DNA of 64,000 bases from an uncultured Senegalimassilia sp. Lineage in GTDB: Bacteria; Actinomycetota; Coriobacteriia; Coriobacteriales; Eggerthellaceae. Position 1 is the stretch's first letter. Each line of letters starts with the position of its first letter. This document shows, piece by piece, positions 35,819 through 46,161 of the stretch. Where the stretch lies: contig CAKTWI010000002.1 in NCBI GenBank assembly GCA_934630815.1, positions 46,163-110,162 on the forward strand. Direction: 5' to 3'. The translations under genes were made by a program, and so were the position numbers. Under the pieces are notes generated by a model. The model did no database searches, was not told the DNA's origin, and worked only from the letters and a program-made list of their open reading frames with translations.

Positions 35819-36475
35819 ATGTATTCGGACGAAGAGTTCTTGGCGCTTTCGGGCATCCAGCATTTCGCATTTTGCCGTAGGCAGTGGGCGCTTATCCATA
35901 TCGAAAAGCGCTGGCAGGAAAACTACCTTACGGCGTCGGGGCAGATGATGCATCAGCGAGCCCACGACGAGGAGATTCGGGAGCGTCGCGGTGCATTGCT
36001 CATAGTGCGTGGGCTCTTCGTCCGATCTTCCAAGCTGGGACTTTCGGGTGTTTGCGATATCGTTGAGTTCCATCGGGACGATCAGGGCGTTCCCTTGTTC
36101 GGCGAAGATGGTATTTGGACGCCGGTGCCCGTTGAATACAAGCGAGGGAAGTCGAAAAGCGGCGAATGCGATCGCCTGCAGGTATGTGCTCAGGCGATGT
36201 GCCTCGAGGAGATGCTCGGTTGCGACATAGAAAGCGGGTATTTGTTCTACAAGCAAACGCAATCGAGGGAACCCGTTGCCTTCACGGAGGAACTGCGAGA
36301 ATCGGTGCGAAAGTTGTCGGCGGAAATGCATGAGCTTTTCCGCAAAGGCCACGTTCCTCATGTGCGCAAAGGGAAGGCGTGCTCGGCTTGCTCTTTGCGT
36401 GACGAGTGTTTGCCGTCTTTGCAGCCGCGTTCCGCGACTTCCTATATCGACGCGGCATTGGAGGCCTGGGAATGA
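35819..36475 (+). CDS. cas4: Cas4 nuclease for spacer acquisition
   Basis: 218 residues. ALSGIQHFAFCRRQWALIHIE carries the first iron-sulfur cysteine. PVEYKRGKSK is the PD-(D/E)xK core. CSACSLRDEC at the C-terminus supplies the remaining [4Fe-4S] ligands. Cas4 trims prespacers and selects the PAM with Cas1-Cas2. The stop overlaps the cas1 start (ATGA). Confidence 0.95.
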   Translation: MYSDEEFLALSGIQHFAFCRRQWALIHIEKRWQENYLTASGQMMHQRAHDEEIRERRGALLIVRGLFVRSSKLGLSGVCDIVEFHRDDQGVPLFGEDGIWTPVPVEYKRGKSKSGECDRLQVCAQAMCLEEMLGCDIESGYLFYKQTQSREPVAFTEELRESVRKLSAEMHELFRKGHVPHVRKGKACSACSLRDECLPSLQPRSATSYIDAALEAWE

Positions 36476-37503
36476 AGAAGATCAAGAACACGCTGTACGT
36501 GTTTACCGAGGATGCTTATTTGACGCTCGATGGCGAAAACGTCGTCGCGAAAGTCGGCAGCGATGCCCTGGGGAGATTCCCGCTGCATACACTTGAAGGG
36601 ATCAGCTTGTTCTCGTATGCCGGCGCAAGCCCGGCTTTGATGGGCGCTTGCTGCGAGCGGGGCATCAGGCTTACGTTCTTTTCTCCCAGCGGACGGTACC
36701 TTGCAGATGCGAGGGGTGCGTGTTCGGGAAATGTGCTGCTGAAGAAAGCGCAGTTCAGAGCTTCGGAAAGCGAGTCATTATCGCTTGCCGTGGCTCGTAA
36801 TTGTATTTTGGGCAAGGTGTACAACTCGCGCTGGGTTTTGGAGCGTGCGATTCGCGATCACGGTCTCCGCATGGATGTCGACGCGGTGCGATCGGCGTCT
36901 GCCCGCTTGTACGATTCCGTGAAAGCGATTCGGGAATGCGACTCGCTCGATTCGCTGCGTGGAATCGAGGGTGATGCCGCTCAGATTTACTATTCGGCGT
37001 TTGACCAGATGATACTTCGAAATAAGGATGATTTCCGTTTCGCAGGTCGTTCTCGCCGACCGCCGCGTGATCGGGTCAATGCGATGTTGTCGTTGTTCTA
37101 TTCCGCCTTGGCGCGTGACTGCGCCTCGGCCCTGCTAGGGGTTGGCTTGGATCCGTCGGTCGGATTCATGCACGTAGATCGGCCGGGAAGGGATTCGCTT
37201 GCGCTTGACTGCATGGAGGAGCTACGGCCGATATTCGTTGACCGATTCGTGTTGACGGCGATCAACAATCGCCTAGTGAGCGCCGATGATTTCGATATCA
37301 GGGAAACCGGCGAGGTGCGGCTGACGGATGATGCGCGCAAGAAGCTGTTCAAAGCATGGCAAGAAAGAAAACGCGAAACGCTGATGCATCCGTTCGTTAA
37401 AGAGAAGATTCCTCGCGGATTGGTTCCTAATGTGCAGGCGCAATTGCTGGCGAAGTTCCTTCGCGGGGACCTGGATGCCTATCCGCCGTTTCTCTGGAAG
37501 TAG
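36472..37503 (+). CDS. cas1: Cas1 integrase (type I-C)
   Basis: 343 residues from ATG 36472, overlapping cas4; longer starts upstream lie inside cas4. The start MKKIKNTLYVFTEDAYLTLDGENVV is typical. Catalytic regions are present: RGIEGDAAQIYYSAFD (Glu), GFMHVDRPGRDSLALDCMEELRP (His and acidic residue). With Cas2 it integrates new spacers at the leader end of the array. Confidence 0.96.
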   Translation: MKKIKNTLYVFTEDAYLTLDGENVVAKVGSDALGRFPLHTLEGISLFSYAGASPALMGACCERGIRLTFFSPSGRYLADARGACSGNVLLKKAQFRASESESLSLAVARNCILGKVYNSRWVLERAIRDHGLRMDVDAVRSASARLYDSVKAIRECDSLDSLRGIEGDAAQIYYSAFDQMILRNKDDFRFAGRSRRPPRDRVNAMLSLFYSALARDCASALLGVGLDPSVGFMHVDRPGRDSLALDCMEELRPIFVDRFVLTAINNRLVSADDFDIRETGEVRLTDDARKKLFKAWQERKRETLMHPFVKEKIPRGLVPNVQAQLLAKFLRGDLDAYPPFLWK

Positions 37504-37512
37504 GGTGGTCAA

Positions 37513-37800
37513 ATGGTTTTGATTACGTACGACATTGATACCACCGATGCAGCCGGACGAAAGCGCCTTAGAAGGATTGCAAAAGCTTGCGTGAATTATG
37601 GCCAGCGGGTGCAGGCGTCGGTTTTCGAATGCGATGTCGATGCGGCGACATTGGTTACCCTGAAAGCGGCGCTGCTTGAAATCGCTGATCCCACAAAAGA
37701 CAGCTTGCGGATTTATCACCTGGGAAACAAGTGGCAGGGAAAGGTTGAGCACTTCGGCGCTAAGCCTAGTTATGACCCGGAAGGGTTTCTTGCATTATGA
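37513..37800 (+). CDS. cas2: Cas2 (type I-C)
   Basis: 95 residues. [43 protein letters not shown] is the ferredoxin-fold Cas2 pattern with the conserved Asp in YDI. It is the structural partner of Cas1 and is followed directly by the CRISPR leader. Confidence 0.96.
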   Translation: MVLITYDIDTTDAAGRKRLRRIAKACVNYGQRVQASVFECDVDAATLVTLKAALLEIADPTKDSLRIYHLGNKWQGKVEHFGAKPSYDPEGFLAL

Positions 37801-37960
37801 GATTGCGAACCACGGGCGATCATGCTCTATGAAGGAGGTTCGCACCGCGTTTCTATGCTTTCTGCTGCCGTATTGCGGGATTTGCCGGCTAAATTTGCGG
37901 CGACGGTCTTTGAAAATACAATACTTTGCTGATAATAGAGTGATGCTACAAAATGTAGCG
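37801..37960 (+). promoter_or_regulatory. CRISPR leader
   Basis: 160 bp between cas2 and the first repeat, AT-rich near the array. A TTGAAA word at 37910-37915 and TAATAG/GATAAT words at 37931-37938 could be the array promoter. CTACA-aaa-TGTAG at 37946-37958 forms a small palindrome immediately before the first repeat, where Cas1-Cas2 integrates. Confidence 0.6.
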
Positions 37961-40900
37961 GTCGCTCCCCGCAAGGGGAGCGCGGATTGAAATCGCTTCA
38001 TGCGCGTAGACCGCGCAAGCGGCAACGTCGCTCCCCGCAAGGGGAGCGCGGATTGAAATAACAAGGTATTCAGGCAAGCCCGCGCACACATAAGCGTCGC
38101 TCCCCGCAAGGGGAGCGCGGATTGAAATTGCACGGCATCGTAGTTTGCGCCAAGCTTTGCCTTGTCGCTCCCCGCAAGGGGAGCGCGGATTGAAATTATC
38201 TGCATCGAAATTCTTGGCGCACACATCGCAGTCGCTCCCCGCAAGGGGAGCGCGGATTGAAATTGGAACCAAGCGCCCGTGCAGCTCACCGTGGAGAGTC
38301 GCTCCCCGCAAGGGGAGCGCGGATTGAAATAAGACCGCGAGCGCGATCGGGCTGTCCGGCGACGTCGCTCCCCGCAAGGGGAGCGCGGATTGAAATAGCT
38401 CGGCGAGCGTGATCGGCGTCGGCGAGGCCGGTCGCTCCCCGCAAGGGGAGCGCGGATTGAAATCTGATGTGGAACACCACCAACACCAACCAAGGCGTCG
38501 CTCCCCGCAAGGGGAGCGCGGATTGAAATTCCACCTTGTTGGCCGGGCCTGCGTTCATGACGCGTCGCTCCCCGCAAGGGGAGCGCGGATTGAAATTGGC
38601 GTACGTAAGCTTCATAGACAGATTCGCGCCAGTCGCTCCCCGCAAGGGGAGCGCGGATTGAAATCAGCAAGGCGGTAAGCACAGGCACCACGAACGCCGT
38701 CGCTCCCCGCAAGGGGAGCGCGGATTGAAATCCCGCGATGGGGCCGCATGTCCATGGCACGAAGTTGTCGCTCCCCGCAAGGGGAGCGCGGATTGAAATT
38801 TCCAGGGGGATGTCCATGACGGTCTCCCCCGCCGGATGTCGCTCCCCGCAAGGGGAGCGCGGATTGAAATGATGACCTCGCGGTACATGCCCTCAGGCAC
38901 GTAGTCGCTCCCCGCAAGGGGAGCGCGGATTGAAATATCATGCCGTCGGGCATGCTCACGCCGGTTCCCTTGGTCGCTCCCCGCAAGGGGAGCGCGGATT
39001 GAAATGGCGTTGGCTTGCCGCATAAATCGCACGTGTACGTCGCTCCCCGCAAGGGGAGCGCGGATTGAAATATACGAAATGATGGGGTTACGCGCTAGAA
39101 AGGAGACGTCGCTCCCCGCAAGGGGAGCGCGGATTGAAATGTACACGCGCATTGTGCACATGGCGATGGCGTTCGCCGTCGCTCCCCGCAAGGGGAGCGC
39201 GGATTGAAATTCTACACGCTGGAAACCGAGACGGACGATGCTGGTCGCTCCCCGCAAGGGGAGCGCGGATTGAAATCGCGAAGCCTACGAGGAGAGTTTG
39301 GAGGAGGAGGTCGCTCCCCGCAAGGGGAGCGCGGATTGAAATAACTGCTGCCCGAAGTGCTGGCGAGAGGTGGTGGTCGCTCCCCGCAAGGGGAGCGCGG
39401 ATTGAAATGGTCGAGATATCGAGGAGTAGCGGCGGCGAATAGTCGCTCCCCGCAAGGGGAGCGCGGATTGAAATGCGTAGTCCACCACGGGCGGAAGCGA
39501 AAGCTCCGTCGCTCCCCGCAAGGGGAGCGCGGATTGAAATTGAGGTCGAATCTCCGTCACCGTGATAGTGCTGTGTCGCTCCCCGCAAGGGGAGCGCGGA
39601 TTGAAATGCCAGCGATTGCCGCATCGCAGGCTATGACGGTGGTCGCTCCCCGCAAGGGGAGCGCGGATTGAAATACTATCGGAGGGTGCGCGGTAAGTGG
39701 CTTTTGCGTCGCTCCCCGCAAGGGGAGCGCGGATTGAAATCCGTGGGAATGGTTCGCCTTAACCCTGTTCATGGTCGCTCCCCGCAAGGGGAGCGCGGAT
39801 TGAAATAGCTCCGCGAAACCGACCAGCACGACGCTGCCGGACGTCGCTCCCCGCAAGGGGAGCGCGGATTGAAATGCCATCTGCTGCCGGTATGCCTGGT
39901 CACCTACCATGTCGCTCCCCGCAAGGGGAGCGCGGATTGAAATCTAAAGCCCCGGCAAGAATTTTGCGAGCGCATTGTCGCTCCCCGCAAGGGGAGCGCG
40001 GATTGAAATTGCGCTATCTCGTCAACGGCCAGGGCGTAATCGATGTCGCTCCCCGCAAGGGGAGCGCGGATTGAAATCGCGAATCGGTAGGGTGTTGACT
40101 ATAGAAGCCGGTCGCTCCCCGCAAGGGGAGCGCGGATTGAAATGTTGCATCTGCTGGGCGCAGAGCAACCGAACAATGTCGCTCCCCGCAAGGGGAGCGC
40201 GGATTGAAATCACCTTGGTTTCCATTTGATGTTGCCGGTGTCCGTCGCTCCCCGCAAGGGGAGCGCGGATTGAAATTGCGATGCGCTCCGCATGAATCTC
40301 CATCAACCGTCGCTCCCCGCAAGGGGAGCGCGGATTGAAATTCCACCCGCCCCGATTCGGAGATTGCCACGCTGCGTCGCTCCCCGCAAGGGGAGCGCGG
40401 ATTGAAATCGCCTCAAAATTACTGTTGCTTAGCGCTACTCCACGTCGCTCCCCGCAAGGGGAGCGCGGATTGAAATCTGGGGTGCGACAAGCCCAAGAAG
40501 CTGAAGTCGGCGTCGCTCCCCGCAAGGGGAGCGCGGATTGAAATTCGATGTAGGAGATGCCGAAGGCCGAGAACACCTCGTCGCTCCCCGCAAGGGGAGC
40601 GCGGATTGAAATCCGGTGCTACAGCTGATTGACCGCCAGGCGCAACGTCGCTCCCCGCAAGGGGAGCGCGGATTGAAATAAACTGGCAGGGCGGGTATAA
40701 CCCCACCCTTACGTCGCTCCCCGCAAGGGGAGCGCGGATTGAAATCTAGACGCGATGGGCGCGGCCGCAGGCGACGGCTGTCGCTCCCCGCAAGGGGAGC
40801 GCGGATTGAAATCTCGCGATGGCCTTGCGGCACTTCGGGCAGAAAAGGTCGCTCCCCGCAAGGGGAGCGCGGATTGAAATCTTGGGCATCGCCGAACCCC

Positions 40901-41459
40901 AGGCGCGTCACGCCGTCGCTCCCCGCAAGGGGAGCGCGGATTGAAATACGGAATGCATCGCAACCAACTACGCCGCTTACGTCGCTCCCCGCAAGGGGAG
41001 CGCGGATTGAAATATGAGCACCACGGCGTGCTGGTCGGGGTTCGTCTCGTCGCTCCCCGCAAGGGGAGCGCGGATTGAAATATCCGCTTTGACCTGTGGG
41101 AGCGCGGCAAGCTGGTCGCTCCCCGCAAGGGGAGCGCGGATTGAAATATGTCCACCCGCGTCGGCAAGGCCGTGAACTCTGGTCGCTCCCCGAAAGGGGA
41201 GCGCGGATTGAAGTAGGTGCGACGTGTGCGGAAGAGAGATTGAGCGAGGTCGCTCCCCGCAAGGGGAGCGCGGATTGAAATCAGCCGCTGAATTCCCACG
41301 CCTGGTTGAGCGCGGGTTGAAATGCCATATCGTTGACGCGGTCGGTAAGGCACGCGTCGTCGCTCCCCGCAAGGGGAGCGCGGGTTGAAATTTCTGGATG
41401 CCGTCACGTACGCGCTCGCTATCGACGTCGCTCTCCGCAAGGGGAGCGTGGATTGAAAT
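37961..41459 (+). CRISPR. Type I-C CRISPR array, 53 repeats and 52 spacers
   Basis: The repeat is 33 bp, starting GTCGCTCCCCGCAAGGGGAG and ending CGCGGATTGAAAT, with the 7-bp stem GCTCCCC/GGGGAGC and ATTGAAA end typical of I-C. Repeat starts are spaced 65-71 bp, giving spacers of about 32-38 bp. Repeats 1-48 and 50 look identical. Repeat 49 (41182) has two changes, a truncated repeat sits at about 41305-41323, and the last two (41359, 41427) are degenerate. The leader is at the cas2 side, so the decayed end is the oldest. I saw no spacer matching the rest of this window. Confidence 0.98.
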
Positions 41460-41617
41460 ACTACTTGTCAATGTGAGACTGCTCCAAAGCTGTGTCCCTC
41501 CCTTGGATGGGGGCGACGTGCCCGGAAGCGGTGAACGCTTAGCGTTGTGACTCAGGGTGCTTGTCCGCGCGTCTAAAGGCCGGAAACGACTCGGGTATCA
41601 AAGGCCATCCTGCCCCA

Positions 41618-43399
41618 CTAGTCCTCCATCATCACGCGCAGGCATTTCTCGCCGGGCTTTTGCCCTACGATCCCGCAGGCTATGAGCGCGTCTAGGGCGC
41701 GCTTCGCCTTGCTGCGGTCGGGGCCGGCGGATCCCCAGCATGGTAGGCTCTCGTACGGGTCCGCCTTGGTCCCGGGTTCGCTTTTCCCGCACGCTACTCT
41801 GAGGACGACCGCCCTGCGTGCTTCGCTGCCGAGCGCTCGGATCGTCGCGATCAATGCATCGCTCAGCGCTTCGGGCACCTCTGGCATTTCGAGTGGTTTG
41901 ACGGAATCGGGAATCCCACCTGCTTCAACGACGGCGAGGATCTGGGCGCCGTGCGTCTGCGCGGTTTTGGCGGTCATTCCGTCGATTTCCAGAAGCTGCT
42001 CAAGGTTTCCCGGCCTTTTGCGGCAAATGCCGCGCAATGCGCGCTCGGTCAGGCTACTGCCGGCGCTACCGCTGTCCGCTACCGCAGCGCACGCGCTCTT
42101 CAGGCTAACGAAAATCGCGCGCTCGTCGTCCGTCAGCGGCCTGGCGTCTTCGGCGTGCACGATGCCATCGACGGGCGCCGCGCAGTTGTCGCACCTTCCG
42201 CACCCTCCGTCATCAGGGGGTTTCTCGCCGAAGTAGCGCAAAACGAGATCGCGTCGGCAGGTGTCTTCGTCCCTGCAGAAATCCCGCATGTCGAAGGCGA
42301 GCCCCTTTTGCCTGGAACGCTGCGGGTCGTTTTGCCCTTCGCCGCCCGCTTCCGCCATGAACAAAGCGGTTTGCAGATCCTTCTCGTCCCATAGCATGAT
42401 CGTGTCGGCGGGCTTTCCGTCGCGCCCCGCGCGGCCGATCTGCTGATAGTAGCTCTCGATCGAAAGCGGCATGCCGCAGCAGACCACGTAGCGCACATCG
42501 GGCTTGTCGATACCCATGCCGAACCCCGACGTCGCGACCATCACCGGCGCCCGCCCCGACATGAACGCTTCCTGCGCCGCCTTCTTCGCGTCGTTGCCCA
42601 GCTTGCCGTGGTAGAGCGCGGCGGGCACGCCTGCCCGCTTGAGCGCGCTGTGGATCCGCTCGGCCTCGGAAATCGTGACGCAATAGAAGATGCCGCACTC
42701 GTTTCCCCTCGAGCGCGCAGTCCGCACGCACCACGACTCGCGCTCGTCGTGGGGCATATGCACAACGGAAAGCGAGAGGTTGTCGCGGTCGAACGAGGAG
42801 ACTATCTCCAAGGGGTTTTGCAGGCCAAGCGACCTGGCGATGTCCTTGCGGACCTTCGGAGTCGCCGTCGCCGTCAGCGCGACCACGGTCGGGCGCCGGT
42901 CGAACCGCTGGATGAACGCGCTGATCTCGCGGTAATCGCCGCGGAAGTCGTGGCCCCACTCGCTGATGCAGTGTGCCTCATCGACGGCGACAAGGGGGAT
43001 CGCGAGGTTCTCGATGGCCGACAGGAAGGCCGGGCTCGACAAGCGCTCCGGCGCAACGTACAGGATCTGGAACTCGCCGCTTTTGATGCGCCTCCGGACC
43101 GTTTCCTGGGCCCGAAGACTGAGCGTGTTGTTGAGGAAAGCGGGATGTAGGCCCAGCTCAACAAGCTTTCTCACCTGGTCGCTCATGAGCGAGACCAGGG
43201 GAGAGACCACGATGGTGGTGCCGCCGAGCGCGACGGCGGGGACCTGGTAGATCAGCGATTTGCCCGCCCCGGTGGACATGACGGCCAGCACGTCCCGCTT
43301 CCCCATGATGGCCTTGATGGCCTTTTCTTGCTCCGGGCGGAACCCGTCGTGCCCGAAGCAGCGCTTCAACACTTCTTCCGCTTGCTCGAACGATGCCAT
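41618..43399 (-). CDS. recQ: RecQ-family ATP-dependent DNA helicase
   Basis: 593 residues from ATG 43399 (AAAGAGAG upstream); the longer frame adds a low-complexity Arg/Glu-rich tail and is rejected. Helicase motifs: GFRPEQEKAI, Walker A STGAGKS, DEAHCISEWGHDFRGDY, ALTATATPKVR, then ATSGFGMGIDKPDVRYV and QQIGRAGRDG. A RecQ zinc site follows (CRRDLVLRYFGE, GGCGRCDNC). The C-terminus has an HRDC-like segment (LEQLLEIDGMTAKTAQTHGAQIL). It unwinds recombination and fork structures. It is next to the CRISPR array, but no functional link is shown. Confidence 0.93.
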   Translation of the reverse strand: MASFEQAEEVLKRCFGHDGFRPEQEKAIKAIMGKRDVLAVMSTGAGKSLIYQVPAVALGGTTIVVSPLVSLMSDQVRKLVELGLHPAFLNNTLSLRAQETVRRRIKSGEFQILYVAPERLSSPAFLSAIENLAIPLVAVDEAHCISEWGHDFRGDYREISAFIQRFDRRPTVVALTATATPKVRKDIARSLGLQNPLEIVSSFDRDNLSLSVVHMPHDERESWCVRTARSRGNECGIFYCVTISEAERIHSALKRAGVPAALYHGKLGNDAKKAAQEAFMSGRAPVMVATSGFGMGIDKPDVRYVVCCGMPLSIESYYQQIGRAGRDGKPADTIMLWDEKDLQTALFMAEAGGEGQNDPQRSRQKGLAFDMRDFCRDEDTCRRDLVLRYFGEKPPDDGGCGRCDNCAAPVDGIVHAEDARPLTDDERAIFVSLKSACAAVADSGSAGSSLTERALRGICRKRPGNLEQLLEIDGMTAKTAQTHGAQILAVVEAGGIPDSVKPLEMPEVPEALSDALIATIRALGSEARRAVVLRVACGKSEPGTKADPYESLPCWGSAGPDRSKAKRALDALIACGIVGQKPGEKCLRVMMED

Positions 43400-43761
43400 G
43401 TGCTCTCTTTCGTGCCTGTTGGTTTGCAACGCTATTGTAGCCGCAGACCTGGGCTGATCCTTGCAGCCGGAAGCATCCTTTCGCAAATGTGGTCGTTTCC
43501 GCTCCTTTGCCTCTTCGCTTTCCGATCCGCTTCCCCTTCTCCGCCTCCCGACCTGTTCGCGCTCCTCCCTCCCGCACCCCACCCGTCGCATTCCCGTGGC
43601 CTATCTTGGCCGTGTGGCGCGTGGGGGTGCTTGCTTTGGGCCGCGGGTGGCTTCGCGGGCGTTTCTTCGCACGGCACAATTGCCTTAGAAGCCGGCTTCG
43701 GCGCGTGCGGCGTCGGAGGGGGAGCGGCTTGCAATCTGCGATGCGAAAGGGAGTGATGAAG
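43400..43761. other. GC-rich intergenic region between recQ and lipoprotein 1
   Basis: 362 bp holding the divergent promoters. The right part (about 43620-43760) is partly repeated before lipoprotein 2 (about 44870-45041): both contain tttgggccgc and cgcttcgcgg-type words and end in GCGAAAGGGAG. The regulatory region was thus duplicated with the gene. No ORF is supported. Confidence 0.55.
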
Positions 43762-44760
43762 ATGATGAAACCCATGATGAGGAAGGTTGCGTTCGGGGTG
43801 CCGGCCGTCGCGTTGTCGGCGGCGCTCGCGTGCACGATGGCCGGCTGCGGCGGCACCGAGGGCGGCCAGGGCGGCTCGGGCGGCAACGAGCCCGCAGGTC
43901 AGACGGTTAACAGCGTGCAGACCGCCGAGGTCGCGGGCTTCACCATCGAGTCCGTCGGCGATGGCTCGTACTACCGCGGTGCCGCCGAGCGGCAGGACGG
44001 CTTCTGGCTGCGCGTGAAGATCACGAACAACAACGAGTCCGCAAAAGCGCCTTCCGCGTTCAGCGCGCGTGCCGCCGTCGGCACCTTCGACGCGGGCGAT
44101 GCCGTGTTCGACGCCTCCGGCGACCAGAGGCTCAACGCCGACACCAAGACGCAGGCCGTGGAGCTGGGCGAAGGCGCGCAAATGGACGCCAACGCCAAGA
44201 TCGAGCCTGGTCAGAGCGTCGAGTTCATCTACTTCTGGACCACCAAGGACAACTACTACGGCCCGATCACCGTGGAGTTCGACAGCTCCTCGTCCAGCGA
44301 CTCCAACCCCAGCGTGATGCACTTCGACACCACCGGGCGCGAAAGCGACGAGTACAAGGCGGCCTGCGAGGCGGCGGAGGCCATCGAGTCGCAGGGCGGC
44401 ATCGACTTCCCGTCGTACAGCATCATCCCCGCTGATGGATGGAAGCTCGGCGACCGCATCGACCAGAAGTACGAGGGGTGCGACTTCAAGCGCGGCGACG
44501 AGGCCATCTCCTCCATCGACATGCGCACGTTCAAAACCTCCCCGATGATGGAAGCGGAGGCCAGGCAAGGCTCCAAGAAGAAGGGCGTGATCGACGAGGT
44601 CGAGGTCAACGGCACCACATGGGTGCGTTACACCTCGGAAACCGGCGCCGTGTCGCTGTTCGTCGAGGCGCCGTCCGGCAAGACGGTCTCGATGGTCATC
44701 GGTTCCAAGTTGACCTGGGACGATGCGCTTCCCATGGTGCAGAACGTGGTGCTGAAGTAG
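43762..44760 (+). CDS. Secreted lipoprotein, tandem paralogue 1
   Basis: 332 residues. ATG 43762 matches the start and ribosome-site spacing of the second copy. The signal peptide ends in a lipobox (LACTMAGC), followed by a Gly-rich linker and a beta-sandwich-like domain (GFWLRVKITNNN, EFIYFWTTKDNYYGPITVEFD), as in DUF4352/DUF5067-type lipoproteins. The second half (SYSIIPADGWKLGD, VDEVEVNGTTWVRYTSE-like sequence) is a separate domain. Function is unknown; it is probably a ligand-binding or stress lipoprotein on the outer membrane face. Confidence 0.8.
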   Translation: MMKPMMRKVAFGVPAVALSAALACTMAGCGGTEGGQGGSGGNEPAGQTVNSVQTAEVAGFTIESVGDGSYYRGAAERQDGFWLRVKITNNNESAKAPSAFSARAAVGTFDAGDAVFDASGDQRLNADTKTQAVELGEGAQMDANAKIEPGQSVEFIYFWTTKDNYYGPITVEFDSSSSSDSNPSVMHFDTTGRESDEYKAACEAAEAIESQGGIDFPSYSIIPADGWKLGDRIDQKYEGCDFKRGDEAISSIDMRTFKTSPMMEAEARQGSKKKGVIDEVEVNGTTWVRYTSETGAVSLFVEAPSGKTVSMVIGSKLTWDDALPMVQNVVLK

Positions 44761-45041
44761 GGAAGCGGGCTGCCGGCTGACCCGCCGGCGCTTGGCCGCG
44801 GACGCACTCGAACCCGCCGGGCGCTTGGCCGCGCGCTGCGTGTTTTGGCCGCGGGGTGGCTTGTGCGCCTGGCATTTGGGCCGCAGGTCGCTTCGCGGCC
44901 CGCCTGTCGCGCGGCATACTCTTCTCAAGGGCCAAGGTCCGGGCCGGGTGCTTCGGGCTTTGGCGTTTCGAAACCTGACGTAGCGGCGGTCGCCGGGGAG
45001 GAGGCGGCTTTCGCAACGGGAAGCGAAAGGGAGTGGTGAAC

Positions 45042-46028
45042 ATGGTGAAACCCGTAGTGAAGAAGGTAATGATGGGCGTGCCCGCCGTCGCGTTGTCCGC
45101 GGCGCTCGCGTGCACGATGGCCGGCTGCGGCGGCACCGAGGGCGACCAGGGCGGCTCGGGCGACGGCACGGCCGCAACGCAGGCCGCGTACCAGTCCCAG
45201 TCGATCGACGTCGAGGGCTTCACCGTCGAATCGCTGGCCGACGGTACGTACTACCGCGGCGACGTCTACAAAGCGGACGGCTTCTGGCTGCGCGTGAAGA
45301 TCACGAACAACAACGACAAGGCTATGAAGCGCTTCAGCTTCATCACCACCGGCGCCCCCGGCGGCTATGAGGCCGGCGACCCGGTGTTCGACTCGCACGA
45401 CACGTTGAGCTACGACATCAAGAACCCGCCCGCCGAGCTGTGCGAAGGCGCGGAAACGGACGGCGACCCCGAAATCCAGCCTGGTGAGAGCATCGAGTGG
45501 GTCTACTTCTGGACCACCAAGGACAACTACTACGGCCCGATCACCGTCCAGTTCGATAAGAACGCCACGGGCGGCACCGACCCGCGCACCATGCGCTTCG
45601 ACACCACCGGCAAGGAAACCGACGGCTACAAGGCCGCGGTCGAGGCTGCCGAGGCCATCAAGGCCCAGGGTGGCGTCGACTACGCTGCGTATAGCGTGAA
45701 GGCCGCCGACGGTTGGTCGCTCGTCGAGACCAAGGAGAAGAGCAGCGACGCCACGTTCAACCCCGAGGGCTCCACGAAGCGCTTCAGCACCAGCACGTGC
45801 TCGCGCGCTCCGCAGAAGGAAGCCGAGGCCCTGCAAGGCAACTTCGGCGGCAAGGGCGAGATCGACGAGGTGGACATCAACGGCGCCACCTGGACGCGTT
45901 ACACCCAGACCGGCACGTACTACATGTTCACCGTGGCTCCATGCGGCACCACGGTCCGCATGTTCATCGACAGCGGCATCACCTGGGAAGATGCCATGCC
46001 CATGATGCAGAACGTGACCTTGAAGTAG
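45042..46028 (+). CDS. Secreted lipoprotein, tandem paralogue 2
   Basis: 328 residues, colinear with the preceding gene: same lipobox (LACTMAGC), GFWLRVKITNNN, YFWTTKDNYYGPITV, MRFDTTGKETDGYKAA, EIDEVDINGATWTRYTQTGTYYMF and the same ending (MPMMQNVTLK). ATG 45042 is preferred over GTG 45033, which lies in the GGGAG site. The copies have diverged through much of the middle, so the duplication is not recent. Both are in the same orientation, each with its own promoter region. Confidence 0.8.
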   Translation: MVKPVVKKVMMGVPAVALSAALACTMAGCGGTEGDQGGSGDGTAATQAAYQSQSIDVEGFTVESLADGTYYRGDVYKADGFWLRVKITNNNDKAMKRFSFITTGAPGGYEAGDPVFDSHDTLSYDIKNPPAELCEGAETDGDPEIQPGESIEWVYFWTTKDNYYGPITVQFDKNATGGTDPRTMRFDTTGKETDGYKAAVEAAEAIKAQGGVDYAAYSVKAADGWSLVETKEKSSDATFNPEGSTKRFSTSTCSRAPQKEAEALQGNFGGKGEIDEVDINGATWTRYTQTGTYYMFTVAPCGTTVRMFIDSGITWEDAMPMMQNVTLK

Positions 46029-46062
46029 CTTTTCCGCCCGCGCTTCGGGCGGGATTCCCTCG

Positions 46063-46100
46063 AAACGGCCGGGACGCCACCACGCGCCCGGCCGTTTTGC
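46063..46100 (+). terminator. Terminator after the lipoprotein pair
   Basis: ACGGCCGGG and CCCGGCCGT form the stem, followed by TTTTG, about 35 bp after the stop. Confidence 0.75.
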
Positions 46101-46161
46101 GTTCAGGACGTGCGATGATCTTCCGAAGCCCGCCTCTGTTCCCTGCGCCTTCTCATGCGTA

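Noticed and set aside
37795..41471. Many frames through the CRISPR array on both strands
   Set aside because: They only translate the repeat (recurring ISIRAPLAGSD, FQSALPLRGAT or RSPQGERGLK blocks) and are not genes.
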